Below, piece after piece: positions 27,801 to 42,800 of a DNA stretch of 64,000 nt (its first letter is position 1; every line of letters begins with the position of its first letter). The position numbers and the translations under genes were made by a program. Below the pieces are notes generated by a model. The model saw nothing but the letters and a program-made list of their open reading frames with translations, was not told the origin of the DNA and ran no database searches. This DNA comes from Zeugodacus cucurbitae (Eukaryota > Arthropoda > Insecta > Diptera > Tephritidae), in contig NC_071670.1 in NCBI RefSeq assembly GCF_028554725.1, forward strand, positions 48,742,501 through 48,806,500. The letters run 5' to 3'.

Positions 27801-30800
27801 TTCAGTAGCATAACACATTATACTAAAAGGTTCAACCCATATAGAACCCTCAAAAGTTTGAAGATTTATTCTGGAAATAAGTAAAAATTAATCGAATTTC
27901 ACTCTTTCAGGGTCCATATTCGATGATTCTATGAAATCGTCATAAATAAAGTTATGAAAGTAGTAGGAAGGAAGGAACCTGCACTTCGATTCCAAAAAAA
28001 TGGAAAATAGGGGTGGCGTCGCCCCCTTATGGGTCAAACCCATATCTCAGAAACTGCACGACTGATTTCAATGAAATTCGGTATATAATATTTTCTTACC
28101 CTGATGACAGGGACGGCATATGGGTGAAACTACTTTTCATATAACTCAAGTGTGATCTATCTGATTCCTTCACTTTATAATGTATACATTAGATACCAAT
28201 GATGATGTTATAATAAAATTTTATACAAATAGTGTATTTGAGCTGTGGCATTACTTGTGGAAAATTGTCAAGATTGGACTATAACTTTCTATGTGTAATT
28301 CTTCATCGAAAATATCGGTAAATCTCTCACATATTTTTATGTAACTCAGAAGAAATTGTTTTCTCCCAATAGTGTGTCTTTGTACCAAAAGTGGTTAAAA
28401 TTAAGTGAGCGTATAGCCTTGGATATAGCGAAGCTTGGTGGTGAAAATGAGTGAAATCGTTTCAGAAATTAGCTCAGTCCTCATTTCCTTACTTTTTATT
28501 TATATCTTTAATGGTAGTTACCTATGACAAGGCAGTTCGTACTCCTTTGATTGTGGCTGATTAAATTATAATTTCAAATAAATCGAGAAAGGCAGAACAT
28601 CATCAAAGTAGGGTATACGCCTCTTATGAAACTGAAGTCAATATAATAGTCACCTTCGAATGATTTCAAAAAACGCAATTAAGTTATATATAAGGAAACT
28701 GACATTTCTGTTTGAAAGGCTAGAAGCTCCAGGAAAGATAACAGCAGTCACTGCGCAATATCTTTTGAAATAATATTAATTAGGAATTTTTTTTTTCGAA
28801 ATGATTAACGATGATTTGATGCGCTTCTTATTAATTTAAGCTCACAAGCCCAGAGATAGAGTTCAAATATATGTTTCCTGTGAAACTTCATATTTTATGT
28901 ATGGAATAATAGCTTTCGAATTGAATTCTATATAAGTGATACCTCTTCTATTCATGCTTTGTTTTATACATTTTCGACCACTTTTATCATAACGAGTGGG
29001 GAAATGACAATACAAGGAGTGCAATGTTTGTTCGATTGACTACACTTCAACATTTTGTGTCGAAAACAACTGATATAAGCTTCCTTATATTATAATTCTT
29101 CAGAGTAGTGAGATTTCAGTCGGTATTAAACGTAACTTACTTGTAAAAAGTAGCTGGTGTGTTTATTACAGGATTAAATGTGGTAACACTGAAACCTCAG
29201 AGATTAATTGTTATATTATTTATTATATTACTTTTCATTTTTTATTTTTTATTTTTTGCTTAGTTTTCGATAATATTCTAAATTATTGCTTAATTTATTT
29301 AATTTAATATGGCCATGATTTAGCGAACTGCGATGTGTATACATAATATTCGCTTATTCTACATTTATTTGCTAAATTTTGCCAGATTATGCTTTTGAAA
29401 TTATGAGTTCATATATGATTTTGTTTATATTTAATTTTTAAGCTACTAACACATCTAATCCTACATTCTCAGTGCTTTGCTTCAACTTTTATTATATGAA
29501 AAACTCAACATCTACGCAAATCAAGCTCCCCTTTCTATGCCTAGTACAAATTTTGTTAATTCCATTTCGCCTGCCTTCCCGCAGTTTAATCCAACCCCGT
29601 GTAATATTTTCCGAAGCAAAATATTTATTTTGTGCTTTGTAATAATATCCCTCCTGCCAGTGAAAGTATTTCACATTGTGTACAGCACAATTTCCAATTT
29701 CGAGTGAAATCTCGAACAATTGAATGTAATTTAATTTTGGGAAAATTATTATTGTTCCAGGGTTTGCTATTCAATAAAGCCAAATCCAAATCGAAGCTTT
29801 CTACCAGCTAAAATCACCGTGCATGGCACTTATCAAACTAACATAATAACCGGACCAATTGAACTATGGTAATTAACACACTATTGAATGGGTATACTGA
29901 ACTATATAATTTTTTGTTGTTTTTTATTGGTATTAATTAAAGGTATTGAGTTGCCGAAGGTGGTTCAGATTTGGGTGTAAAATAAAATAAAATAAAATAA
30001 AATAATAAAAAATTTAAATTGAATTAAATTAAATTAAATACAATAAAAAAATAAATTTAAATAAAAAAAAATAAAATAATAATAAATTTAAATTAAATTA
30101 AATTAAATACAATAAAAAAATAAATTTAAATAAAATAATAATAAATTTAAATTAAATTAAAGGCAATAAAAAAATAAATTTAAATTAAATTAAAATAAAT
30201 AATAATAAATTTAAATTAAATTAAATTAAATTAAATACAAAAAAAAAATTTTAATTTAAATAAAATAAAAGAAAATTGAATTAAATGTGAATAGTTTTAT
30301 TTATAAATATTAAACGTTTAAATATCCAGAAGGTTTCGCTCGCTCGCATAAAATGTTACTCATACGCCACGCCACTCAAGTAAATGTACCCATGAATACA
30401 TATAAGAAAAATGTGCGAAATTAATTGCTTGATTATTAACAATGCTTAAATACAAAACAAGAATAAAGCCAAAGTAGCATAATGCATTTAAGTATATGTG
30501 TATGTACGCCAATTTTTATTTTGGCACCGATTCCAGCAGACTGCCGTCTCGAGAGGCCACTGCCGCCGCGAGCGTATGTGTTTATAAAATTAAATATAAC
30601 GAACAGACATAATTTTATGGCAATGGCCCTTGGCTTTATAGCATATAAAACAACAACACCAAATGAGTTTATGCACATTATTATGCAGAATTGCTTGTGA
30701 GCATACAACAAGTGGCTAAATCAATTGCGTGTGCGTGGGCAATACAGGCAGGCAGGAAATCACAACACAAATATTAGTTTAATAAAATTCTATTCATTTG

Positions 30801-33800
30801 CGGATTTCCTTGATTATTTTCCATAATTTTCTACAAAAAAAATATTAAAAATTAAATTCAAGTGTGCCCGCTTTTGCTGGCGTTTATGCTTTTCTATTTA
30901 ATTAGTGGCCAAGTTTATGATACTTGATCTGTTGAGAGCTAAGTGTTTATTAATGCAAAATTCTCGAAATTTGCACATATGCTAATTTTGCTAAAAATTT
31001 CGAGAAGTGATTTTGGCGAAATCTAATTGAATTGCATAAATGAAAAATGGCAAAAAATTTAAATTGCTAATCTTGTGAGTGGTTCGCATGCTGTGGGCTG
31101 CTGCCATATCACATAAGCAATTGAAAGAAAAATACTAAAATGTATTCAAACTATTTTAATAATAAAACAATTTCAGCACTTTCGTGCTTTAAGCATAGAA
31201 AACATGAAAGCAAATGAGTCTAAGAGCGTAGAAACCTTGACTTGTCTAAAGTTGAAATTTTATACTTAAGGATACTCAAAAGCATGATTCTATGCATAAT
31301 AAGTGAAATTATGTTTACTATTCTTAAGAAATATTATGGTGCAAATTTTTATGAAAATTGCTAATTTTATACAAAAGTAAATAATACCGACAGACCAAAT
31401 AAGAAAAACAAGCTGGATGCTGAGAAAAATATGTACACGTAACCAAAAAAAAAAAATTATAATCTTATAAGAAATATCCGTCCGATGAGTAAGTCCGAAA
31501 TATATATAAAGTTTAAGAGGCGCAGAGTCTCAGAAAAGGGAATTTTTAGAGATTTCCAGACAATTTACCGTGCAAACTAAATAAACCTTGGGGTCTATGC
31601 AGAACGCTTGAGACTAGTCAGTGGCGCATGAATCTTGAGGGGTTAGAGAAAAAATTACAAAAGTAATAATATGGCACTACTACACAATGTTTTGACTTGA
31701 TGTCACGAGAATTTGAAAAAAAAATTCTAATTTCCAAAGTTATAGCTGTTTGTGTTGACCCAGTTCTAAAAAATACCCTTGAGGTGACAATCATAGACAC
31801 TTGTAGATTCGTGTAAAATCAATCGGATAAGAAAAATTAGTTTTGTAAATGGATAATCCTGGACCTGATCGAAGCCTTTTTAATTTTTTTTTTTCAAAAA
31901 TTATCAAAATTCAGGAAATTTTTTCTAGATTTTCGAAAAAAATCAAAAATTAATTGGTCTTACAAAATCGAAAAAAGCTTCGATCGGGCCTGGGATTATT
32001 ACCTATTCTAAAAGTTGTATAAATTTCATTAAAATCTACGGAGCGGTTTTCGAGTTACAGCTGTCACCAGTTCAAAATACATAGTTTTGAGAAAAATGCA
32101 TTTAACGTTTAACGCTTGCATACTGGAGTACCCGCGCGATCTTTGTTATTTGTCGAATAACTCGAAAAGTAATTATCGGCTCAACTTCAAATTTTCAGAG
32201 ATTCAGATTTTTAAGATATTACACTTAACGAAAATGCAAAAAAAAAAAATGATAAGCGATTTTTTGAAAATCCTGACTACCCCTAACCCTTTAATAGATT
32301 TCCTATTTAATAAAAATCTACGCATGCTTTACATTCTGCCGATTTTTCCAAACCAACTTTTGTGGTGGGATCTGAGAGATATATATTCCGTGATGACCCC
32401 TACTATACTGCTTAATTCTCTCTCCAAGAATTAGAAGTTTTTTGGTCTATCCCACTGTCAACTCTATCACACAAGAATTTGGTGTACGCCCCCCATATTA
32501 CAGGTTTTCCATACCAGAGTTGCTGCAAGCACAATTTGAGGAAGCTAAAAGGTTTGGGGCAGTTTAACCCGGTACTGCCCAGAACTTTTTACATGGGATA
32601 TTTCGCCCTATCAAATCTCTCTATGCCGATAAGATCGGGTACCCAAATGATATTTACTGAGTTGGCAACTGAGAGTCTATTGATTGTATCTTTACATAAC
32701 CTTACGCAGTGAGACTTGGAATAAGCTTAACGACTATTTTATATTGCAGCTAATTTCTGAGTGTGGATTGCACTAGAAGAAGCCTGAATCTCCTGAGGGA
32801 TCCCCCTTTGAATATATAGATTGTGCCGTGGGTGCTATAGATTACAGTATCGTTGGTTCATTCCCCACTACTGGGAAAGAAAAACATTATGTTTGTCTCC
32901 CCGGGGTCTACCGATAGCATTGTCAGTATAGTCCGAGTTCTATAACAAGTCTAGTATGATACCACATCCAAAGTCTGAGTCTGACTCGAATGGCTTAAGA
33001 CTTTGAGCCAACACGCTGCTGAGCGTTGCATCATACTTTACTTGTGTTTTGGTCGCATATCAAGTATGACCTCCAGAACCTTTGCTGAGATAGTTTTCAT
33101 AGCATATCTCTGGTATAAATTTAGTTAAATATTTAAAAAATGCATAAGATGAAATAAAATTCCATAAAAATATAATTTAGTATAAGTGTATAATGAAATC
33201 GGTCCCTAGAAAAAATCTCGCTTAAAAGTATGGAATTGATTTTGAAAATTTTCACATATATAAATGTGATTTTCTAGCAATTTTAATAACAATTTAGCAA
33301 AAAATTAAATATTTATCGCATTAAACAAGCTATAGAATTGCACAAAAGTATTTGTTGGAAATATTTCATAAGACAAAAAATATGAAAAAAACTGTAAAAT
33401 ATAAAATAGACAAACTGCACTTTTATACTAAAAAATATCTATATTATAATAATTATAATTTAACTTTTGCATCACTGCATGCGGTCTTAAAGCGCAACAA
33501 GAGAGATAGAAAGAGAGAAATGTGTAAAAAAAAATATGATGTTTGCAACTTTTTTAATAGCAAATATTGGATTCTTTTGGGTTTGTGCACATTAACTAAC
33601 ACAAAAGCAACTATTGGAATTTGCTCTTAGTTTTTCTTGAATTGTATTTAAAGAAAGTATTAGCAACAAACTTTACTACTTTATACATTATTTGCTAATT
33701 GAAGTCTTTTTATACTTTCCATGCTGTTGCTACGTTCGTGCTACGCGCCACACACAGGACATCGCTCTTCATCGTCACCAGTTTGGTGTATGCCATCATT

Positions 33801-36800
33801 TTGATTGTTGTCTGCATTGCCTATGTGATTAGCGATGTGACAACCCACCGGCTGCCAGTGCTCTACTATGAAACATTCTTTACCTATTTGTATGGCGTCA
33901 GCATACTCTTCCTATTGTATGTATTCTGCTTCCTGCTGCAGGGTAAGTTGAACAATAACACATAAAATTATGCTAGAACTTGTAATTAGTTGATATTTAT
34001 GAGATTGTGGAAGTGAAAGAGGAGAGGCAGGATTTTTGCTTTTTAATTTGTTATGGGTTTTATGAAATTTTTATGAAAAGTTATCAGACTTTTTTGGAAC
34101 AATCATGTTCCTGGAAAGGCTAACATTTTTTAATGTAGACTTGAAACAGAAAAGAACTTCGGATCACAACTAGGTTTCAACTTGCGACATTTGTTAATGA
34201 AATGATACAGCTTTTGAGATTTGCTTGTAGACGAGGAATCTATAAGCCTAAACCAAGCGTTGCCGTTATCAGGTTGATAAATCGCTTCTTAAAAAGTAAC
34301 TCTCTAAGAATTCTATAACATATTCAGTGACCCATGTATTTAAATGTCTTAATTAAAGGCTATTCTAGACGGCACTCATTACCAATATGAACGGTTAAGC
34401 CTGAAACAGTCTCCGCTTTTATTGGTCATGAAAGAGACTTGAGACCTGATCTCGTTTTTAGCCCAAAAATAAGTGGCAAAAAAGATCCATGTGATGATTG
34501 TAGAAGCAGCGTCCCTGAGTGCCTATTCCGGCGAGCTTATCAATTTAGAACTGTCTTCGATTGGACAAAGATTTTTCTCTAGCGAATCGAACAAACAACT
34601 GGTATAAATGTATGTGATTGGCGTTGAACCGCTTAGCAGATTATAGTCGAATCGATGAGAGCGCGCCACTCCTTTCTCTCCTTCGCAGTTCGGCGCCAGT
34701 TGGTGATTCCAAGTATAACCAGGTCGCTATCCACCTGGTCCCTCCAACGGAGTGGAGGCCTTTCCCTTCCTCGGCTTCCTCCGGCGGCAACCGACAACTT
34801 GACCTAGCCAGCGTAGCCGCTGTCTTTTTATTCGCTGAACTATGTCAATGGCGTCGTATAACTCGTACAGCTCATCGTTCCATCGCCTGCGGTATTCGCT
34901 GTTGCCAATGTTCTGAGAACCATAAGTCTTGCGCAAAATTTTCCTCTTGAAAACTCCTAGTATCGTCTCATCTGATGTTGACATCGTCCAAGCTTCTGCA
35001 CCATAAAGCAGGACGGGAATGATAAGCGACTTGTAGAATTTGATTTTGGTTCGGTTCGCCGAGAGAGGACTTTACTGGTAGGAGTAACTAGTATAAATAC
35101 TGGTAGAAAAACCGCTTCGCTTCTTTTCGAATACACATTCTTCAGTTTAAGAGTGTACTTTTAGATTTTGGAACACGCGATGTTCCTTCATTTTTCATAA
35201 ACTAAATATATATAAGTTTGATATTATTTTTACTTCTTATTTTGTCTATTTTAAACTTCAATATGAGTAATTTACCTAAAGTCACCTTACTAATGACTAT
35301 ATTTTACAAATCTCGCCCTCACCTAACAGAGAGTTCCTGCTGTAATGGCGGCAGTAAACCGAAACCACCACCAAAGGAGAAAAAATCCAAGAAGAAAGTA
35401 CCAGATCCAGCCGATTCGAAGGATGCGAAGGGTTCCAAGGATTCTGGCAAGAGCGGCAAACCGAGTCCATATCAGGTGCGTGTCATTCTAACTCTATATA
35501 GACGCTCATTAATTAGCGCTAAATGTGATATTATGCTTTAAAAATTCCAAAACGTATTGCCTTTGCACACACCTACACCTACACTTTTGAACAACCTTCA
35601 GACCACACAGACGCTTTCACCGAGTTGAACACAGTTCCCACATAAGCACAAGCACCCTTTTGCAGTTGAATATACATTTGTTTGTTCAGAGTACAGTTGA
35701 AACTGAAGCATTTATGAATTTATGAATTCTTTTGAGGGTTCTGTAGGTAATTGTGTGTGCTAATTGGCTGTAATTACTTTAACTATACTTCATTACTAAA
35801 TCTATTAGTGCTTATTTTATGTGTGTAAGTGTGTTTTAATTTTCTTTTTGTTTTGGAGGTTAGGATGAATTTGTGCAAATTTCAATGTTATTTGTGTTAA
35901 ATAGTTTTTTTTTTATATTTTTTGTGGGATTTTAGGTAATTAAAGGTTGAAATAAAATATTTGAAATTTAATTTTGTAATTTAATTTGTTGAATTTGTAT
36001 TAAAATATTAAAAATTTAATTTTTTACTATTTTTTAATTTAGTTAGCTTCCTTAACATATTTTTATTATTAATTTGTCTGTTTTCTAATTTCATGTCCTA
36101 ACTTTTCTGTTGATTTGTAAATATAAAAAAAGTAAATGTTAATTTTAATCCTTATTTTTTCATTTTATCAACACCAAAACACTTTTCATCATCATCATCC
36201 ACAACATAAAACAAAAATCATATACGCAACACACCGCCTGCCAACGCCAACAAAAACCCGAACAAAACCACAAAAAAAAATTAACAAAAAAAAATCAAAA
36301 ATCTGGCAACCCTTTACCTACGATGAAAAAAAATAAACGCTCCAAAATATGTGTACAAAAAATATTAATGAAAACAATAACTGGCCTAATGTCTTATATC
36401 CTGGCTATTATTTGTGCTCATATCTATTAAAAAAAAAAATAATAATAATAAAAAAACTGGCTCGAAAATGCTTTACAAACGGCAAAATGTATAATCTCAA
36501 ATACAAATACAAAATGTAAAAAAAAAATCTAAAAATGATGGCTAATCTACAAATTCCTTGCTACTGCTGTTTAAATACCGCCTAATCCTCCCGCTGCAAC
36601 AACAACGCGCTGCTAATATATATACAAAATAAATGAAAAACTATAACACTGCCGCAACAACAAAATAAACTGCCTAAAATGATGTATAAATAATTGTAAA
36701 ATCTGCTACTTGCACACAACGCGCACATATTCACACACACACACACGCACGCATCCTGCCAACAACAACACACAAATGCGCATTTCAATATTTTTTCGTA

Positions 36801-39800
36801 ATAATCCGTTCGTCGGCAGGAGCGCTATCCGGTTAAGAAACGTGATCTGGTGCGCCAGTCCTTGTCGCTACAGGTATGCTTAACAACAACAACAACAAAT
36901 AAAACAATACAAAGTACAAAAACACTAACTAAATAACAACAACAAATAACAATAAATAATACTTACAAACATACTCATGCATACTCATACACATATAGAC
37001 AGTAATGCCACTCGCATTAAATAGCTCTTGAAATGGTAATTATCTATGTGGAATGGCAACACTGTCTCACCATTTCTATGGCTTTCACTGTTTACCACGC
37101 TGTCTTTCATCTAACACTTGGGTGTCTAACAACTTTTCATAATTTCTGTGTTTCCTCGCTGTTCTATTTCATTCTCTTTCTCCCCCGTTTTTGTATATTT
37201 CTCTCTATCTCTTTATCCCGATATATCTATTTGTTTAACCAACTTTTATATTTCTTCGTTATTAGATTCTATGTAAAATGTATTTAGTTTACCTAAGACT
37301 CTATATAAGACCGGAACACCTAGCTTTTGATTCGCATATTTTCCTTATACACTTTTTGTACCCACCACAAGAGAATTTATTAACCTGCGTTTCGAATCTT
37401 CTCTTTACCCTTATATGTATGTCGCTTTTATGGTTCCCACAGTCTCCTTCAACTGGTTTCCAGAACTCCATATAACTGCATTCTTAATTCTAATTATTGC
37501 TGTATATGTTGAGTTGATCTAAGCCTCGAAAACTAAGAAAATCTTTGTAAAATACCGAACTAACATAGGTTGTCCTCCCGTGTTCTTAATTTTACGGAAT
37601 CAAGTATGTATACTCGTATAAAATCGAATATGTCACGAGGTATTTAAAATAAAAATTATCCCTACCACCAAACTACTAACCCTACACATCCCACTGACCT
37701 AGATATGTAATTGGTTAGTTTAATGTTTTTTGAAAAGTTGGTATGATACATATGTTTTACTGTTAGATCTAACCGTGAACATATAGTTTATAATATACAC
37801 TACTACCGGTCCCTTAAATATAGCTTTGTTAATAACCCAAGGTTGGGTATTGTGAAAAAATTAAATAGAACGAATTTCGTGGGTTAACACGAATAACCCT
37901 CAGGCAATAGGACATTTCAGGACCCTGCGTTCTGAACATAAAATCTAATAACACAAAAAAATCGTTTCCAAACCCTACAAAAAAATTTACGTAGAGAAAT
38001 TCAGGTTAATGAAAAAAATATATTTGAAAGCAAAAGGTGGCTTGATTGGAATTTTCTGTGCTCAACGTCAAATTGACTATTCGTTGGTGGTAACAGTGGA
38101 CTACATATGAACACCGAATATAGTTAACCCAGTAAATCTCCAAATGAGACTGTTGTGCACAAGAAGATCCGACACAAAATTCATAAAATTATTTTGGAAG
38201 ACCGAGATATCCAATACTTCATAGATATCAATGGCAATTGTTTGACTTATCGCCCATTAATATTTGAATATACGAAGCTAACTAATCAATCGAAGTTACA
38301 AATCAATAAAAGTTATGACAAAATTGAGCTAAGATTCGAATGGCTTCCGTATTCTCCGTATTGTTCCAGATGTGAACCCCAGTAACTTTTCTGAGATCTC
38401 CAGAGAATGGTCGATGAAAACGTAACTTTTTACTGACAATGAAGAAGTAATCAGCGATGAGGGCTATTTTGAAGAAGTGTCGTATTGGAAGATCGATTTA
38501 GTCTTTGGTCTAAATTTTTATCGATGAATGAAAAGTAAAATTGATTGTCAAAAATAGTGCTAACACACATAGATTCAATCTGAAATTAGGTTCTGAAGGT
38601 GGAAATCTCTTTCTCGCAAACTACTTAAGCAAAGTCTTATTAAAACCAAACCTACTTTTGAAACATCAAAATTTCAACTACAATCTTTGTAGAACTCATT
38701 TCTTTTTTTAATTTTTTTTAATATAATAAAAATATATTTTAGAGTAGAAATGGTTACAAAGAGGATGATGGATTCAAATTTTGAAGCAATAATTCTACTA
38801 AAGTATAATATTTGACAAAAACCAAGTGAATAATGTGGCATATAACTTTTTCGTAATACTTCCTTGATTAAACACCATACTCAATTCCGCATTAAACATC
38901 ATATAATAACATCAGAAACTTTCAACACAGCATTTTTATAGTGATAAACTTTTCGAATCTCATAAAATCATATGTCAAATAATAAAGAAGACACTAAAGA
39001 AACTAACTTACACATAAGTTTCGCATTATCACAATGAAAAAGTAAGTTTTTTTATAGACACACATATATCACAACCCCTTTTCCCACCTACATGCACATA
39101 CTTATATGTAATGATATAGTTTCCATGCATAACAAAGACATGAAGCTCCAAGTCTGCTCTGCTGTCACAATCACATTTTGTGGTAACGTGCTGCTGTATG
39201 TCTACTTATGCCTGTGGCAAAGTTGCCAAGAAAAGCCGCGAAATTTTCGAAATTTATCACATTTATTGCAAAACGGACAAAGTTTGAGACGGCGCGCTGT
39301 AAGTGACAAGATTGTTGTTGGGCGGACAACCACCCAAGCAGGCAGTGCACTAGTTAAGGCACTCAGGCACTCATTTAGTGCAAAATGTGACAGTCAGTCT
39401 GTTAGTTGGTTAGCTAGTCAACTGCAGTCGTTGTCAGACGCACTGTCAGTTACAGTGCGGCATAAAAGTATATATCTCTCTCTTCATACACTATATACAT
39501 ATTCGAGTCACCTACTCCAACACACCGCAGTGTTTGCGTAAGTTTGCACAATTTTGGTTTGCTTCACCTCACCATCTTTGTGAGATGTGTCCGTCCATTT
39601 GCCTGTCGACTCTAATGACGCTGCCTATGAATGTCTCATTGTTGCGCCCATTTATGGGCCACACTGCATTTAGTATTAATTACCAGTCAGCATCGAATTG
39701 CTGTAATGCCGGTGGGTTATTACACCCGTCAGGTGCTGTAACTGTTGCGGCAATGCAAGTGTAAACTCGCCAAGACAAATTGCATACAAAGTGTGTTAAT

Positions 39801-42800
39801 GAAAATGAAAATGCAAATAAAGCGTGGTTTTAAAATAAAAAGTGATTATGAGGTAGTAATTTTACTGTCGCCAATTTAACAGGTGTCTTACTGTAGGAGT
39901 TATTGTTAGATATGGACAATAGTATTTGTCGTTAACTTGTTATGTTAAATAATATGGATACAGATACTGATACTTCTTTGTAAGATGTTCAAAGACCCTC
40001 CTTAAAAGGTGTGATCCGCCGAAAAAACCTCTCCAAACTTATATAATGTATATTGCTACAGTCCTTTAATATACTATGGTGTTTTTCCCTATAATATTAT
40101 ATTGTGTTTTATAATTTGCCCCCTCAAGGAGTCTAAGGTCCCTTGTTTTACAAACCTGTATCAAGTTTTGCAATGATTTCACCATGAAGCAGTTGGACTA
40201 TACTCAATATTAACCGAAAAAAATGTTGTAAGTTACAAGTACGTCTAATGAGAATGAAAAGTTACTGAATTTGAACTTAAAATTTTTCTCTAATTCTTTA
40301 AAATGCTCACTCAAGCACAGTTTGTCATGTCATGGGTTAGTTTATTAAATTATACAATAAATTATTAAGGTTTGTTGTCTAATATATCTCAAAATAGAAT
40401 TTAGCTTGAATGTCTTTGAAATCTTTGCGATTATCTGAACTTTCAATGTTGGAGTCATAAAATAATTAAATTTTACTCTCTAGATACAAGAAAGTCCCAG
40501 ATGAATCTGGAAAGCTGGCTTTGGAAAGAACTTAACCCTTAACAATCTCTTTCTTTTTCAGTGGGATTGATGTCTGTCGACAACTCTTAAATTTATAGTT
40601 AATTAATTTTAACTTCTAATATCGTTTTTAGACAAGGGCTAATTGATCAATTTACCGGCCTCTGCTCGATTTAAACGCTTATTAAGATCGATTTACCATA
40701 CCATTTATTTTAAATTGAATTTAAATCGAATTGAAAATCAAATGCAACTCTGCGATGATTCAAAGCAAATAATTTACTTGTTGATTACTTAGAGCAGGAA
40801 AGAAATCCGAACTTCATAAGATTCACACATACCCGCGCTTGTAAGTTAAATTTCAATAGACTTACTCAAGCCTTGCTGCATAATAATTTTATCAGCAAAG
40901 TATAATTGGGTGGAAGATAGGATTAAAAACCCTCTCAAGTAAATTTCTTAATAATAAGTACCACAGCTCGATATTTGTTTAATTGCTAATATTCTCAGGA
41001 ATCCCCACTCTACCTAACTCATTATTCCCTTACCCTCTTTTACAACGAAAAAATTAATATTGACTTGAGAAAAATGCATCATATTTATCTAGAAATATAT
41101 AAAATATATTAAGGATATGCATACGTAAGCATATTCATCTTAATTGACGGTAGAATTAATTAAAATAAATTATAGTCCATCGAAAATTCAAGTTCCCTAC
41201 TTACTGCCTCTCTAAATATACGAGATAGAGGGCTCAGCCGGTGCACATCATGGGACGGAATATCCGTAGACGGTTAGGGATAGTTGAAATAATAAAAGAG
41301 GTGGACAGAAACAGTGATAAATTTAGACAAGATAGAGGAAATAATCCGTAGTTTTTGACATTGCATTGTATAAAAGGTAATGGATTTCAGTATTGTCGAC
41401 AAGGTGAAAAATCATAATCGTAATTTTTGATAAATGAAGAAATCAGGCAGCTTATGAGCTTTTTTAATTTTAATAGATATTCGAAAAATCGGGTGTTTGT
41501 CCATTGTACCGCTATTATTTTCTTGTATGAAGTATTATGCATAATTTTATGTATGGAAGTATGTGTATTAAGAATGAAAACCTAACACTAAACACTTGAT
41601 AACACTAAACTAACCACATAAAACACTATTCAACGCATTGCTAGCAAATCCTTTAACCCAACATTGCATTAGAAGTAGATATCTTTATAAAGCTCAATAA
41701 ACTAACCGACTAAATTTGGCATACTAACATTTGTAACATTTTCATTTGAATTAAACATGAATTGCATCCATTATATATACTCAGTAAGGATAAAAAAATA
41801 ATAAATATAATATTTTGATTACTCACAGGATTCACAAGCTGAAGCCGAGGTCGCTGTCACCACGAAGAATGTACGAAAACGCAAGACAACTCACAGTGAT
41901 CCCACACATGGCAGCTTCTTTTTGCGTGTGGGCGCGATTGGTAAGTTGAAGTTGTTGAATGGTTTATTTGAAGACGGAGAACTGAAAAATAATAATATAG
42001 AGAAATAAATTAATTATAATAAAAACTAATTGAATATTGAAATCTACTTATAAACTACAAAAATATTTAAAATTATAAATCAAAATTTTGAGTTTAACAA
42101 TTTTGAAATTTTTTGATAGTTAATCAATATTTATATTTTAATAAAATAAATATTATTTTTAATCTAATATCTTTATTTTCATCCTTCTCTGTACAATTAG
42201 CCTTTGGTTTGGGCGGCATGATCTATATTGGACTAGAGTTTGGCTCTTTCTTCGAGATTCCCTTCGATTCACCATGTCATCACATTTTGATTGGCGTTAA
42301 TCCATTATTGCAGATGATCTTCACCTTTATGCAGATGTACTTTATATTCATGAATGCCAGAGTGAGTACAATATTGAAATTCATATAGATCTGATAATTC
42401 TTAAAAAAAAATATAAGAAGCTAAGGTCGCTAGACAAAGGATATATCTTTAGTAGAACCCCCGTAAGAAATTATGAACGAGAAATAATGAATTGGGGATT
42501 AGGTTTAATGCATCAACGTGTTATGCAACGATTCATCAGCTTGAGAAAGCTTCAGGGGTTAGAGGTAGTCCCAATTTTTTGATTTGATGTCACGAAAATT
42601 TGAAAAAAAATATTATTTCCAAAGTAAAATCTGTTCGTGTTAACCCAGTTTCAAAAAAGGTCTTTGCGGTGACTGTCAGATGTCCTTGGAGATACATCTA
42701 AAATCAATCGGATAAGAAAAATTTGTTTTATAAATAGATAATCCTGGGCCTGATTGAAACTTTTTCGTTTTTTTTTTCAAAAATAAATAATTTGGCGGCC

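Larger units (their letters stand above)
21606..33757 (+). other. Otopetrin giant intron, part 2 (after internal first exon)
   Basis: About 12 kb between the internal first exon and TM1. It contains the MITE at 22337-23030, the deleted DD41D mariner near 25700-26480, a possible dispersed repeat at 27960-28490, the candidate cassette exon at 29761-29868, an AT minisatellite at 29979-30290 and the MITE at 31636-32293. The stretch 32500-33110 is less AT-rich and could be an unrecognised old transposon. Confidence 0.6.
33943..36819 (+). other. Otopetrin introns flanking exon 35330-35475
   Basis: Two introns, 33943-35329 and 35476-36819. The first carries the minus-strand non-LTR tail (34633-35075). 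The second is AT-rich with CATCAT, CAACAA and CACACA runs and holds nothing else I can support. Confidence 0.6.

Noticed and set aside
30482..30700. Exon-like segment (GATTCCAG|...|GTATGT) reading LPSREATAAAS
   Set aside because: The 37-nt segment would change the phase and break the frame into TM1.
32087..32434. 115-codon frame
   Set aside because: Begins inside MITE family B copy 1 and runs past its right end; not conserved in copy 2 and contains homopolymer Lys from a poly-A run.
39092..39764. 149- and 76-codon frames in a less AT-rich intron patch
   Set aside because: No recognisable domain, no suitable splice sites in phase with exons 36873 and 41829, and low-complexity Ser/Leu composition.
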